NCBI GenBank assembly: GCA_029259835.1
Contig: JAJDEL010000668.1
Location: 1-12,368, forward strand
Source of the DNA: Planctomicrobium sp.
GTDB taxonomy: Bacteria; Planctomycetota; Planctomycetia; Planctomycetales; Planctomycetaceae
DNA length: 12,368 bases
Direction of reading: 5' to 3'
A model generated the notes under the pieces. That model was not told where the DNA came from. It ran no database searches and saw nothing but the letters and a program-made list of their open reading frames with translations. Positions 1 through 6,325 of this stretch are shown in pieces. Each line of letters begins with the position of its first letter. Position 1 is the stretch's first letter. Both the position numbers and the translations under genes were made by a program.

Positions 1-1125
1 CGCATTGAACGGACGATTGCGACTCAAGGATTCGATGGCGAAATGTGCTGGGTTCATGCCCGTGCAGGAGCGATTCCTTCGCACAGTGCTGCGAATGCTG
101 GCGAAACGCCGCTTATCGTGATGACGACTCAAAAACTCAAGTTGAGCGGCTCTGATGTCTTTTATGCATTGCATTCGGAAACAACCCCTGACGATGCGAC
201 AACGTGGTCCGGATTAACCGAGCAGTCGGTCTTTAAGCGACAAGCAGACGGGAACGGCTTGGAAATGACCGTCTGTGACTTCACTCCGAAGTGGCATGCC
301 GCGACCGGAAAACTACTGGGAACAGGGCACACGGTTGTTTATGAAAACAACAAGGTGAAGCACGTTCGTCAGCGTGCGACGGCTTACTCTGTCTTCAATC
401 CACAAACACAAGAATGGGGAACATGGAGTTCGCTGGAACTGCCAGACGTGCCAAAATTTCAAAACGCTGGTGCAGGTTCTGTGCAGCGAGTCGACTTGCC
501 CAATGGTGATATTCTGCTGCCGATTTATTTCAAAGAACTCGAAGCAAAGCAGTACAGTACGACCGTCCTCCGCTGTCGATTCGATGGTAAGAAGCTGACC
601 TACATTAAGCACGGCAGCGAATTAACGGTCCCAATCAAGCGCGGACTTTACGAACCCTCAATCGCAGCATTCTCTGGAAAGTATTACCTGACGATGCGAA
701 ATGATGATCGTGGGTATGTTTCCGTCAGCGAAGATGGTCTCAGTTATTCAAAGCCGAAACCTTGGACTTTTGATGATGGAGAAGAACTCGGCAACTACAA
801 CACGCAGCAACATTGGGTCTCACAAGAGAGTGGTCTCTATCTCGTCTACACTCGCAAAGGCGCTGACAACGATCACGTTTTCCGACATCGTGCACCGCTA
901 TTCATTGCGAAAGTCGATCCCGACTCATTACAGGTCATTCGCGCGGCCGAACGAATTGTTGTTCCAGAGAAGGGGGCACGGTTGGGGAATTTCGGCGTGA
1001 CCGAAATCAGTTCGAATGAATCGTGGGTCACCGTGACTGAATGGATGCAGCCTATCGGTGTTGAGAAACATGGCAGCAACAATCGCATCTGGATCGCCAA
1101 ACTTCTCTGGGATGCCCAGCCGTGA
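1..1125 (+). CDS. Sialidase/BNR-repeat-like protein (5' partial)
   Basis: The reading frame is open from base 1, so the N-terminus lies outside the window; 374 residues are visible, ending at TGA 1123-1125. An in-frame ATG at 43 is internal and should not be taken as the start. The text resembles the planctomycete exo-alpha-sialidase-like family, a six-bladed propeller: alternating beta strands, many W/Y/G turns, and an Asp-box-like stretch (VSEDGLSYSKPKPW, bases 718-759). Proteins of this family are usually secreted and may cleave sialic acid or related sugars from glycans, but sequence similarity alone does not prove the substrate. The signal peptide and part of the active site would be in the missing part. 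The stop overlaps the next gene by 4 bases, so the two are probably co-transcribed. The family call is fairly sure; sialidase activity is not. Confidence 0.75.
   Translation, partial: RIERTIATQGFDGEMCWVHARAGAIPSHSAANAGETPLIVMTTQKLKLSGSDVFYALHSETTPDDATTWSGLTEQSVFKRQADGNGLEMTVCDFTPKWHAATGKLLGTGHTVVYENNKVKHVRQRATAYSVFNPQTQEWGTWSSLELPDVPKFQNAGAGSVQRVDLPNGDILLPIYFKELEAKQYSTTVLRCRFDGKKLTYIKHGSELTVPIKRGLYEPSIAAFSGKYYLTMRNDDRGYVSVSEDGLSYSKPKPWTFDDGEELGNYNTQQHWVSQESGLYLVYTRKGADNDHVFRHRAPLFIAKVDPDSLQVIRAAERIVVPEKGARLGNFGVTEISSNESWVTVTEWMQPIGVEKHGSNNRIWIAKLLWDAQP
1107..1119 (+). promoter_or_regulatory. Small hairpin before the DUF447 GTG start
   Basis: CTGGG (1107-1111) pairs with CCCAG (1115-1119) around a 3-base loop and ends two bases before the GTG start at 1122. 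No Shine-Dalgarno sequence is visible there. In free RNA the stem would cover the ribosome landing site; a ribosome finishing the upstream gene would open it. This fits translational coupling, which is an inference from position only; a 5-bp stem can occur by chance. Confidence 0.3.
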
Positions 1126-1685
1126 TCATCGAAGGTCTCTGCACAACAACGAATCCCGATGGCACGACCAACATCGCTCCAATGGGGCCGATAGTGAACG
1201 AGAAGTTGACGACATTCCTGTTCCGTCCGTTCCAGACATCAACGACGTTTCAAAACCTCAAGGCAACCGGTTGCGGCGTGTTTCATGTCACTGACGACGT
1301 CGATATGATCGCCCGCGCTGCCATTGGAGAACTCGAAGAGACTCCCGAATTATTGCCTGCCGAAATCGTTGATGGACAAGTTATCGCGTCCGCGTGCCGT
1401 TGGTACGAATTCGCCCTGCAGTCGATTGATGAATCAAATCAACGTTCCGAAATCTCAACGACGCTTAAACACGTTGGTCACTTGCGAGACTACTGGGGGC
1501 TCAACCGCGCCCGGAATGCGATATTAGAAGCCGCGATTCTGGCGACTCGGCTGCACATTCTTGACGCGGATGGTATTCAAGAGCAAATGCAGCGACTGGA
1601 AGTCGTCGTCGAGAAAACCGCGAACGCTGCTGATGCGGAGACGTTTCAGTTTTTGAAAAAGTATGTTGCGTCTCGACTCGAATAA
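1122..1685 (+). CDS. DUF447 family protein, flavin-reductase-like split barrel
   Basis: A 187-residue protein starting MIIEGLCTTTNPDGTTNIAPMGP, which matches the usual N-terminus of DUF447 proteins. This supports the GTG start at 1122 even though it overlaps the upstream stop (GTGA). The N-terminal half (about residues 1-110) should form an FMN-binding split barrel like that of flavin reductases and pyridoxamine-phosphate oxidases. The C-terminal half is helical, with a conserved-looking RARNAILEAAILATRLH stretch near residues 129-145. The biochemical role of the family is not known to me with certainty. DUF447 genes occur in archaea and in bacteria with methanopterin-linked C1 genes, including planctomycetes, so a link to pterin or C1 metabolism is possible. 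Nothing else in the window belongs to that pathway. The upstream neighbour is a secreted sialidase-like gene, an odd partner. Predicted to be cytoplasmic, with no signal peptide. Confidence 0.8.
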   Translation: MIIEGLCTTTNPDGTTNIAPMGPIVNEKLTTFLFRPFQTSTTFQNLKATGCGVFHVTDDVDMIARAAIGELEETPELLPAEIVDGQVIASACRWYEFALQSIDESNQRSEISTTLKHVGHLRDYWGLNRARNAILEAAILATRLHILDADGIQEQMQRLEVVVEKTANAADAETFQFLKKYVASRLE

Positions 1686-1715
1686 AGAAACTGAAACTGA
1701 AATTTACAACGGTTT

Positions 1716-1753
1716 GCCGGACACTTAAAGTATCCGGCTAAACAGTCTTTTCT
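1716..1753 (+). terminator. Stem-loop after DUF447, probable terminator
   Basis: GCCGGA (1716-1721) pairs with TCCGGC (1733-1738). After one C-A mismatch the stem continues ACT/AGT around a TAA loop, giving nine pairs. A T-rich run (TCTTTTCT, 1746-1753) follows, but about seven bases after the stem, so it is not a textbook intrinsic terminator. It lies 30 bases after the DUF447 stop and 28 bases before gltX, so it could instead be a leader structure of gltX. Confidence 0.45.
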
Positions 1754-1781
1754 CAATAGCAAACATTCAACAAGAATAAAG

Positions 1782-3353
1782 ATGCCGACAGTAAGAACGC
1801 GTTTTGCTCCTTCCCCGACCGGATTCATGCACATTGGTGGCATGCGGACCGCTTTGTTTAACTGGTTGTGGGCGCGGCACAATGGTGGTCAATTCATCTT
1901 GCGAATTGACGATACCGACCAGGCCCGCAACATGGACGAAGCTCTCGGACCGATTCTCGAAGCGTTTCGCTGGCTCGGTCTCGACTGGGATGAAGGACCA
2001 GAAGTCGGCGGCGACTACGGACCTTACTTCCAATCGCAGAGATCGGAACTCTACACGGCAGCTTGCGAGAAACTGTTGCAGGAAGGCAAAGCCTACAAAG
2101 ACTACGACCCTCCAGCACTCACGCAACAGGACCGAGAAGCTGCGGAAAAAGAGAAGCGACCGTTTCTGAACATCCGTCGTTCTCTGGAACTCACGGATGA
2201 AGAACGAGCGATCTGCGAAGCGGAAGAGCGAACGCACGTGATTCGCTATCGGGTGAATCGTGATGAGAAAGTGAGCATCGATGATCAGGTTCGCGGTCAC
2301 GTTGAATGGGACTGTTCGTTGATTCCAGACCCGGTCATCATGCGGGGAGATGGAACTCCGCTCTACAATTTTGCGACGGTTGTCGATGATGCTGCTTTGA
2401 AAATTACCCACGTTATTCGAGCGGAAGAGCACCTGAGTAACACTCCGGTTCAGGTGATGCTCTTCAAGGCTTTGGAGTATGACTTACCAGAGTTCGCACA
2501 CATCCCCTTTGTCGCGGCACCTGGTACAAAATCTAAATTAAGCAAGCGAGACAAGGCACTGGAAAAATACCGCAAGTCTCCGCAGTTCAAGAAACTCTTT
2601 GAAATTGCGGATGACATCCTTCCAAAGATTGGGCTTGGCAATTCGCAAACGCTCAACCCGGTGATGGTTTCCTACTATGATGCGGTAGGTTTTTTGCCTG
2701 ATGCAATTTTTAATGGGCTAGCTCGACTTGGCTGGTCGTATGATGACAAAACAGAAAATATGTCCCGCGAATTTATCGTCGAAAAATTCACGCTCGACCG
2801 TATCGTCAAAGCCGCGGCTGGTCTCGACCCAGACAAGCTGCTTGCGTATCAGGAACATTGGATCGGGCAGCTTTCAATTGAGGAAAAAGTTGAACAGTGT
2901 TTACCGTATTTGCAGAAAGCGGAATACATCACAGGTGAGGCGGATGCGGTTGTTCGCTCGAAAGTGCAGCAACTTATTACTGCTCTCGGTAATCGCATCA
3001 AACTCTTCAGCGACATCCTAACCTACGATGAATATTTCGTTGCTGACGGTGAATTAGTTTACAACGAGAAGGCGTTTAAGAAACGGATCGTCAAACCGGA
3101 ACGGGCGACCGAACTCCTCGCGAAGTATCGCGATCACCTTTCGCAGCAAGAAGACTTCACTGCAAGCTTCCTGGAAGAGGACTTCAAAACCTGGCTTGAG
3201 GCGAATGAGCTTGGCTATGGTGATATCATCCATGCTTTGCGAGTTGCCACGACTGGCAAGCCTGCCGGACCGGGGATGTTTGAGTGTTTGGAGTTGCTCG
3301 GAAAAGAAAGCTGCATCGATCGAATCAACCGAGCGATTTCGCAGACAGAATAA
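1782..3353 (+). CDS. gltX: Glutamyl-tRNA synthetase
   Basis: Class I aminoacyl-tRNA synthetase of 523 residues that joins glutamate to tRNA-Glu in the cytoplasm using ATP. The N-terminal catalytic fold is clear: [14 protein letters not shown] with the HIGH-type motif at 17-20, the RIDDTD segment at 41-46, [12 protein letters not shown] at 192-203, and the KMSKS-type motif KLSKR at 252-256. The C-terminal anticodon-binding part follows from about residue 340. Two features depart from the E. coli pattern. Between KLSKR and the segment [10 protein letters not shown] (from Tyr299) there are 42 residues where E. coli has about 8, an insertion of about 34. The Cys-x-Cys of the E. coli zinc site is replaced by Asp107 and Asp109 (AYKDYD). 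I cannot tell whether it is discriminating or also charges tRNA-Gln. The ATG at 1782 fits the family start; no strong ribosome binding site precedes it. Confidence 0.96.
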   Translation: MPTVRTRFAPSPTGFMHIGGMRTALFNWLWARHNGGQFILRIDDTDQARNMDEALGPILEAFRWLGLDWDEGPEVGGDYGPYFQSQRSELYTAACEKLLQEGKAYKDYDPPALTQQDREAAEKEKRPFLNIRRSLELTDEERAICEAEERTHVIRYRVNRDEKVSIDDQVRGHVEWDCSLIPDPVIMRGDGTPLYNFATVVDDAALKITHVIRAEEHLSNTPVQVMLFKALEYDLPEFAHIPFVAAPGTKSKLSKRDKALEKYRKSPQFKKLFEIADDILPKIGLGNSQTLNPVMVSYYDAVGFLPDAIFNGLARLGWSYDDKTENMSREFIVEKFTLDRIVKAAAGLDPDKLLAYQEHWIGQLSIEEKVEQCLPYLQKAEYITGEADAVVRSKVQQLITALGNRIKLFSDILTYDEYFVADGELVYNEKAFKKRIVKPERATELLAKYRDHLSQQEDFTASFLEEDFKTWLEANELGYGDIIHALRVATTGKPAGPGMFECLELLGKESCIDRINRAISQTE

Positions 3354-3361
3354 TCACTGTT

Positions 3362-3422
3362 TTGCACAGACAATGAGTGCCAGTGCCACTTTGGGGTTTC
3401 TCCCCCGGTGGATCACCGGGGG
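3362..3422. repeat. Compound palindromic unit between gltX and tsaD
   Basis: This lies in the 79-base gap between two convergent genes. CCCCCGGTG (3402-3410) and CACCGGGGG (3414-3422) form a perfect 9-bp, very GC-rich stem with loop GAT. Just before it, GGGG (3393-3396) can pair with CCCC (3402-3405), which competes with the main stem. Further left, AGTGCC is repeated twice, and AGTG-C-CACT (3382-3390) is another small palindrome. No T-run follows on either strand, so classic intrinsic termination is unlikely, although a strong stem between convergent genes can still block read-through or protect 3' ends. The layered palindromes also resemble dispersed intergenic repeats; one copy cannot prove this. 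Confidence 0.5.
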
Positions 3423-3432
3423 CTATGTGAGG

Positions 3433-4467
3433 CTATTGACGATGCCGCACGAGACCGGGAGTGACGTCGACGTCTAAGTCGGAGATTTGTCCCTTGTTGA
3501 GTAGCTCCCAGGCGATTGCTCCCATCGCGGCGTTGTCGGTGCAGAGAGACATTGGAGCGATGGTCACGTTGATGCCGTCACTCGCGTCGAGTTCTGCGAG
3601 ACGTTCGCGAAAACGTTGATTCGCAGCGACACCGCCTCCGATGCAAAGGGTATCTCGGTCGTAAGCGCGGGCGGCTTGTTGACATTTTGCGATGAGGACA
3701 TCGACGACTGCTTCCTGAAAGCTGGCAGCGATGTCGGCGACACGTTGCTCGGTCAGCGGTGGTGGTTCTTCTCTCGCTCCCGGTTGTCCTAGAGCGGTGT
3801 ATCGCAGCGATGTTTTGATTCCACTGAAACTGAATGCCAGTCGGTCATCTTTGATGAACGTCCGTGGAAACTTGAATGCTTTCAAATCGCCTTGCTGAGC
3901 GACACGAGCGATGTGTGGGCCGCCAGGGTAGGGCAGTCCGAGGATTGCTGCCGATTTGTCGAAGGCTTCGCCTGCGGCATCGTCAATCGTGGAGCCAATG
4001 AGTTCGTACTCTGTCGCCGATTGGCAATCGTAGAGATTCGTATGACCACCGCTAACGACCAATCCAATCGCTGGAAAGAGGTCTTCATCCGCAATCATCT
4101 GGCAGGCGTACAAGTGCGCATGAATATGGTTGAGTGCAATGAGCGGGATGTCGAGAACAAGCGAAAGTGACTTCGCCGCAGTCAAACCAACGAGAAGCGA
4201 ACCGACCAGCCCTGGCTGCGTCATCACTGCAATTGCCGAGAGGTCTGCGAGTTTCCGATCGCTCTTTCGAAGTGCTTCGTCAATGACAGGTAAGATGTTC
4301 GAAAGATGAGCCCGCGAAGCAATCTCTGGAACGACTCCACCGAACCGTTGGTGCAATTCATCTTGAGTTGCAATCACGCTACTTAAGACGTTGAGGTCCG
4401 AGTCGATGACCGCTGCTGCGGTCTCGTCGCAAGACGATTCAATCGCGAGCAGTATTTGAGCAGACAT
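3433..4467 (-). CDS. tsaD: tRNA N6-threonylcarbamoyladenosine synthase subunit TsaD
   Basis: Complete 344-residue protein of the Kae1/TsaD/Gcp family. With TsaB and TsaE, TsaD transfers the threonylcarbamoyl group from threonylcarbamoyl-AMP to A37 of ANN-decoding tRNAs. Visible motifs in order: the N-terminal IESSCDETAAAV (9-20); PGLVGSLLVG (85-94); the metal-binding histidines in NHIHAH (His114 and His118 match the HxxxH ligands); VSGGHT (138-143); IDDAAGEAFDK (161-171); FSFSGIKT (212-219); GGGVAAN (277-283); and CTDNAAM with Asp311 as the probable last metal ligand. Length and start fit the family. It is the last minus-strand gene after the S41 protease, 138 bases away, and converges on gltX. 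No good ribosome binding site is seen. No damage is visible. Confidence 0.97.
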   Translation of the reverse strand: MSAQILLAIESSCDETAAAVIDSDLNVLSSVIATQDELHQRFGGVVPEIASRAHLSNILPVIDEALRKSDRKLADLSAIAVMTQPGLVGSLLVGLTAAKSLSLVLDIPLIALNHIHAHLYACQMIADEDLFPAIGLVVSGGHTNLYDCQSATEYELIGSTIDDAAGEAFDKSAAILGLPYPGGPHIARVAQQGDLKAFKFPRTFIKDDRLAFSFSGIKTSLRYTALGQPGAREEPPPLTEQRVADIAASFQEAVVDVLIAKCQQAARAYDRDTLCIGGGVAANQRFRERLAELDASDGINVTIAPMSLCTDNAAMGAIAWELLNKGQISDLDVDVTPGLVRHRQ

Positions 4468-4499
4468 TATGGAAATCGAGGGTCAAGGGAACATTCTGT

Positions 4500-4521
4500 A
4501 AGGTGTGTTGCAACACACCTT
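4500..4521. repeat. 22-bp perfect palindrome upstream of tsaD
   Basis: AAGGTGTGTTG is followed at once by its exact reverse complement CAACACACCTT, with no mismatch and no spacer. It lies 33 bases before the tsaD start and 84 bases after the end of the protease gene. As RNA it gives a strong hairpin of about 9 bp after allowing for the loop. As DNA it is a perfect two-fold site suited to a dimeric protein. No T-run follows on the minus strand (the next bases read TACAGAATG), so it is not a simple terminator. It could be an operator, a leader hairpin or a dispersed repeat copy. Confidence 0.6.
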
Positions 4522-4569
4522 CCTTAAGCAAGAAGGGACAGTTTGATGCGTCGCGACACCCCTCAGAAT

Positions 4570-4595
4570 AGCTGACTCAGCTCTCAGAACGAGAG
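4570..4595 (-). other. Two small inverted repeats after the protease stop
   Basis: AGCTGA-C-TCAGCT (4570-4582) and CTCTC-N5-GAGAG (4581-4595) lie 11-36 bases beyond the stop of the S41 protease gene, overlapping by two bases. Either could form in the 3' end of its transcript. Both are short and lack a T-run. They may slow transcription or protect the mRNA end, but chance is also possible. Confidence 0.25.
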
Positions 4596-4605
4596 GCCCG
4601 ATCCT

Positions 4606-6084
4606 TTAGCCGATGTTGCTTTTTTGAGGAACAACCAGGTATGGAACACGGTAGGCAGCTTCTTTATCTTCAGTTTTCTTTGCAGGCGCTTTCTCATTTG
4701 AAGATTCTTCCTTCGTCGTTTTTCCTTCTTTACTTGTTTCAGTTTTACCTTCGCTCAATTCATCAGAAAGGTACTCCAATGCCTTATCGAGTTGTAAATC
4801 TTCGAAAGGAGTTTCAGAAGGACTTTCGAAAGGACTTTCCAGATAATGGTTGTCTCGTAAGTGTCGATCAAGTTGTAGTTCACGACTTTGCTGGCGTGAG
4901 TACTTGACCTCAAAACCTTCATTGGGTGTGACTCCCCAGACGTCTGATTCCTTTGAATCAGGGAAGCGGTGAATGTTCTCACCGCTGGGGCGCTGGTAGC
5001 TTGCGGTTGTCAGTTTTAACGCACTGCTGCCATTTTCAAGATCGATGACGTTCTGCACGCTCCCTTTTCCCCAGCTTCGTTCTCCGATAACGATTGCTCG
5101 GTCATGGTCTTGCAGGCAGGCACTGACAATTTCACTCGCAGAGGCGCTATAGCGGTTGACGAGTATCGCCATAGGAAAGCCAGTGAAGGTTCCAAATCGT
5201 TTTGCTGCCCACGTTCGCGGACGCTTATTGCGACCTTCCACGGAGACAATTTTCCCTTCCTCGATGAAGAGGTCAGCAACGTCAATCGCCGCTTGAAGTG
5301 ATCCTCCTGGATCGAAACGCAGGTCCAGGATGAACGCTTTCATTCCATCCTTGCGAAGTGACTTGAGGACTTCGCGAAGTTCCGCAGCACTGCGGTCTGT
5401 AAAGTGTGTCAGGCGGGCAAATCCAATTTTCTGTTCGTGATCGATCATGAAATTCCATGTCGAATCAGGTTTGTGCGAGTAACCCAGAACCGTTTCGAGT
5501 TCGATGATGTCCCGGACCAAAGTCATACGATCTTCATTCTTAGAGTCGGCACGCCGAACAACGACTTCTACTTTCTCACCAGGCGCACCACGCAGCAACT
5601 CGATCGCCTTATCCATTTCTTCCTTGTCCGGAAAATCTTTGACCAGTTGACCAGAGATTTCAACAATCCGGTCACCAGCCAGAATGCCTGCCTTGTAAGC
5701 CGGGCTTCCAGCAATTGGGGCTATGATTTCAATCGCACGCATTTTGTCATCGAAATTCACACGAATTCCGACACCGCCGAATTTTTGTGTAATTGCTTCA
5801 GTGAAGATGTCTTTTTTGTCCGGAGAAATGTAGTTCGAGTAGGGATCGAGTTCCGAAAGCATTCCTCGAATCGCAGCATCGACGAGTTTGCGTTTGTCGA
5901 CTTCTTTGACGTAGTTGCGGTCGATTTGCTGAAACGTATCGACGAAGACGCGCATCAACTCGTAGTATTCCTCATCGTCGCTTTGTGCTTTTGCAACGCC
6001 AGTGGAAATCGTCGCCATGAAAATGGCGGCTGTCAAAAGTGCGGACGTCGCCGCCCAGAGGATGGATTCGGATCGGTATTTCAT
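4606..6084 (-). CDS. Secreted S41 family C-terminal-processing peptidase (CtpA/Prc-like)
   Basis: A 492-residue serine protease of family S41, which trims or degrades proteins outside the cytoplasm. In order: a signal peptide (1 to about 33, hydrophobic ILWAATSALLTAAIFMATIS, then AKA); a helical region; the DPYSNYISP segment at 80-88; a PDZ domain at about 98-185, including GGVGIRV and AGILAGDRIVEISG; then the protease core. The catalytic Ser-Lys dyad appears intact: Ser315 in NRYSASASEI, Asp326 in LQDH, and Lys340 in GKGSVQ, with the same spacing (+11, +25) as Ser430/Asp441/Lys455 of E. coli Prc. The C-terminal tail (about 445-475) is a Lys/Glu/Ser/Thr-rich low-complexity stretch followed by a hydrophobic end (YRVPYLVVPQ). 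A linker at 416-427 is encoded by a 12-base tandem repeat. The gene has its own good ribosome binding site and a candidate promoter. The substrate is unknown. Confidence 0.93.
   Translation of the reverse strand: MKYRSESILWAATSALLTAAIFMATISTGVAKAQSDDEEYYELMRVFVDTFQQIDRNYVKEVDKRKLVDAAIRGMLSELDPYSNYISPDKKDIFTEAITQKFGGVGIRVNFDDKMRAIEIIAPIAGSPAYKAGILAGDRIVEISGQLVKDFPDKEEMDKAIELLRGAPGEKVEVVVRRADSKNEDRMTLVRDIIELETVLGYSHKPDSTWNFMIDHEQKIGFARLTHFTDRSAAELREVLKSLRKDGMKAFILDLRFDPGGSLQAAIDVADLFIEEGKIVSVEGRNKRPRTWAAKRFGTFTGFPMAILVNRYSASASEIVSACLQDHDRAIVIGERSWGKGSVQNVIDLENGSSALKLTTASYQRPSGENIHRFPDSKESDVWGVTPNEGFEVKYSRQQSRELQLDRHLRDNHYLESPFESPSETPFEDLQLDKALEYLSDELSEGKTETSKEGKTTKEESSNEKAPAKKTEDKEAAYRVPYLVVPQKSNIG
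4804..4839 (-). repeat. Three 12-base tandem repeats inside the S41 gene
   Basis: On the plus strand the units are GAAAGGAGTTTC, AGAAGGACTTTC and GAAAGGACTTTC, back to back. They keep frame and encode ESPF-ESPS-ETPF (residues 416-427) in the linker after the protease core. The third unit, GAAAG-GA-CTTTC, is itself an inverted repeat. Copy number could vary by slippage without a frameshift. Confidence 0.7.
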
Positions 6085-6091
6085 GGAAGGT

Positions 6092-6098
6092 CTTCCTC
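6092..6098 (-). promoter_or_regulatory. Ribosome binding site of the S41 protease gene
   Basis: Reads GAGGAAG on the minus strand, seven bases before the ATG at 6084. It is the best Shine-Dalgarno match in the window and confirms that start. The next bases (CTTCC) are complementary to GGAAG, so a weak stem may partly cover it. Confidence 0.65.
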
Positions 6099-6140
6099 GA
6101 CCGGGTTTTTACGTTTAACACCTAACATCTCTACGCAAAG

Positions 6141-6169
6141 ATTGTAGATGTGCTCCGACTTCTCAGCAA
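6141..6169 (-). promoter_or_regulatory. Candidate sigma70-type promoter of the S41 protease gene
   Basis: On the minus strand TTGCTG (6164-6169) and TACAAT (6141-6146) are separated by exactly 17 bases, and the -10 box ends 56 bases before the ATG. The -10 matches 5 of 6 consensus bases and the -35 only 3 of 6. It sits downstream of the terminator of the preceding gene, where a new promoter is expected. tsaD may be read from it too. Confidence 0.45.
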
Positions 6170-6212
6170 GATGGTTCGGCGAGCAACGATTGCAAAGTAC
6201 GACTCCCAATAC

Positions 6213-6247
6213 GAAAACAGGCCGACATCAAAGTTGATATCGGCCTG
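6213..6247 (-). terminator. Rho-independent terminator of the SGNH/dehydrogenase gene
   Basis: On the minus strand CAGGCCGA pairs with TCGGCCTG; after one mismatch five more pairs (ATCAA/TTGAT) continue to a tiny loop (6218-6247). TTTT (complement of 6214-6217) follows at once. A long GC-rich stem with an immediate T-run, 78 bases after the stop codon, makes this the clearest terminator in the window. The T-run is short. Confidence 0.75.
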
Positions 6248-6325
6248 GAAATGGAGTGAAAACGAGCGAATTGTCACACTCATTGATCACAATCGTTCAA
6301 ATTCAATGATCCTTTATGGTATTCC

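Noticed and set aside
43..1125. ATG at 43 as the true start of the sialidase-like gene.
   Set aside because: The frame is open and family-like before it (RIERTIATQGFDGE), and there is no signal peptide after it; the gene begins outside the window.
1681..1705. Short tandem GAAACT repeats just after the DUF447 stop.
   Set aside because: Only about two and a half 6-base units; too short to call a repeat element and expected by chance in an A-rich gap.
1767..2432. A 221-codon minus-strand frame opposite the start of gltX.
   Set aside because: It lies wholly over the clearly conserved catalytic part of gltX and has no family resemblance or ribosome binding site.
5404..6147. A long plus-strand open frame (247 codons) opposite the S41 protease gene.
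   Set aside because: It is antisense to a gene with signal peptide, PDZ domain and intact catalytic residues, and its translation is rich in Phe, Arg and Asn with no recognisable domain. It is a shadow frame.
6280..6309. Inverted repeat TCATTGA/TCAATGA with a 16-base loop between the dehydrogenase stop and its terminator.
   Set aside because: It is AT-rich, short and has a large loop; the much stronger hairpin at 6218-6247 explains termination.
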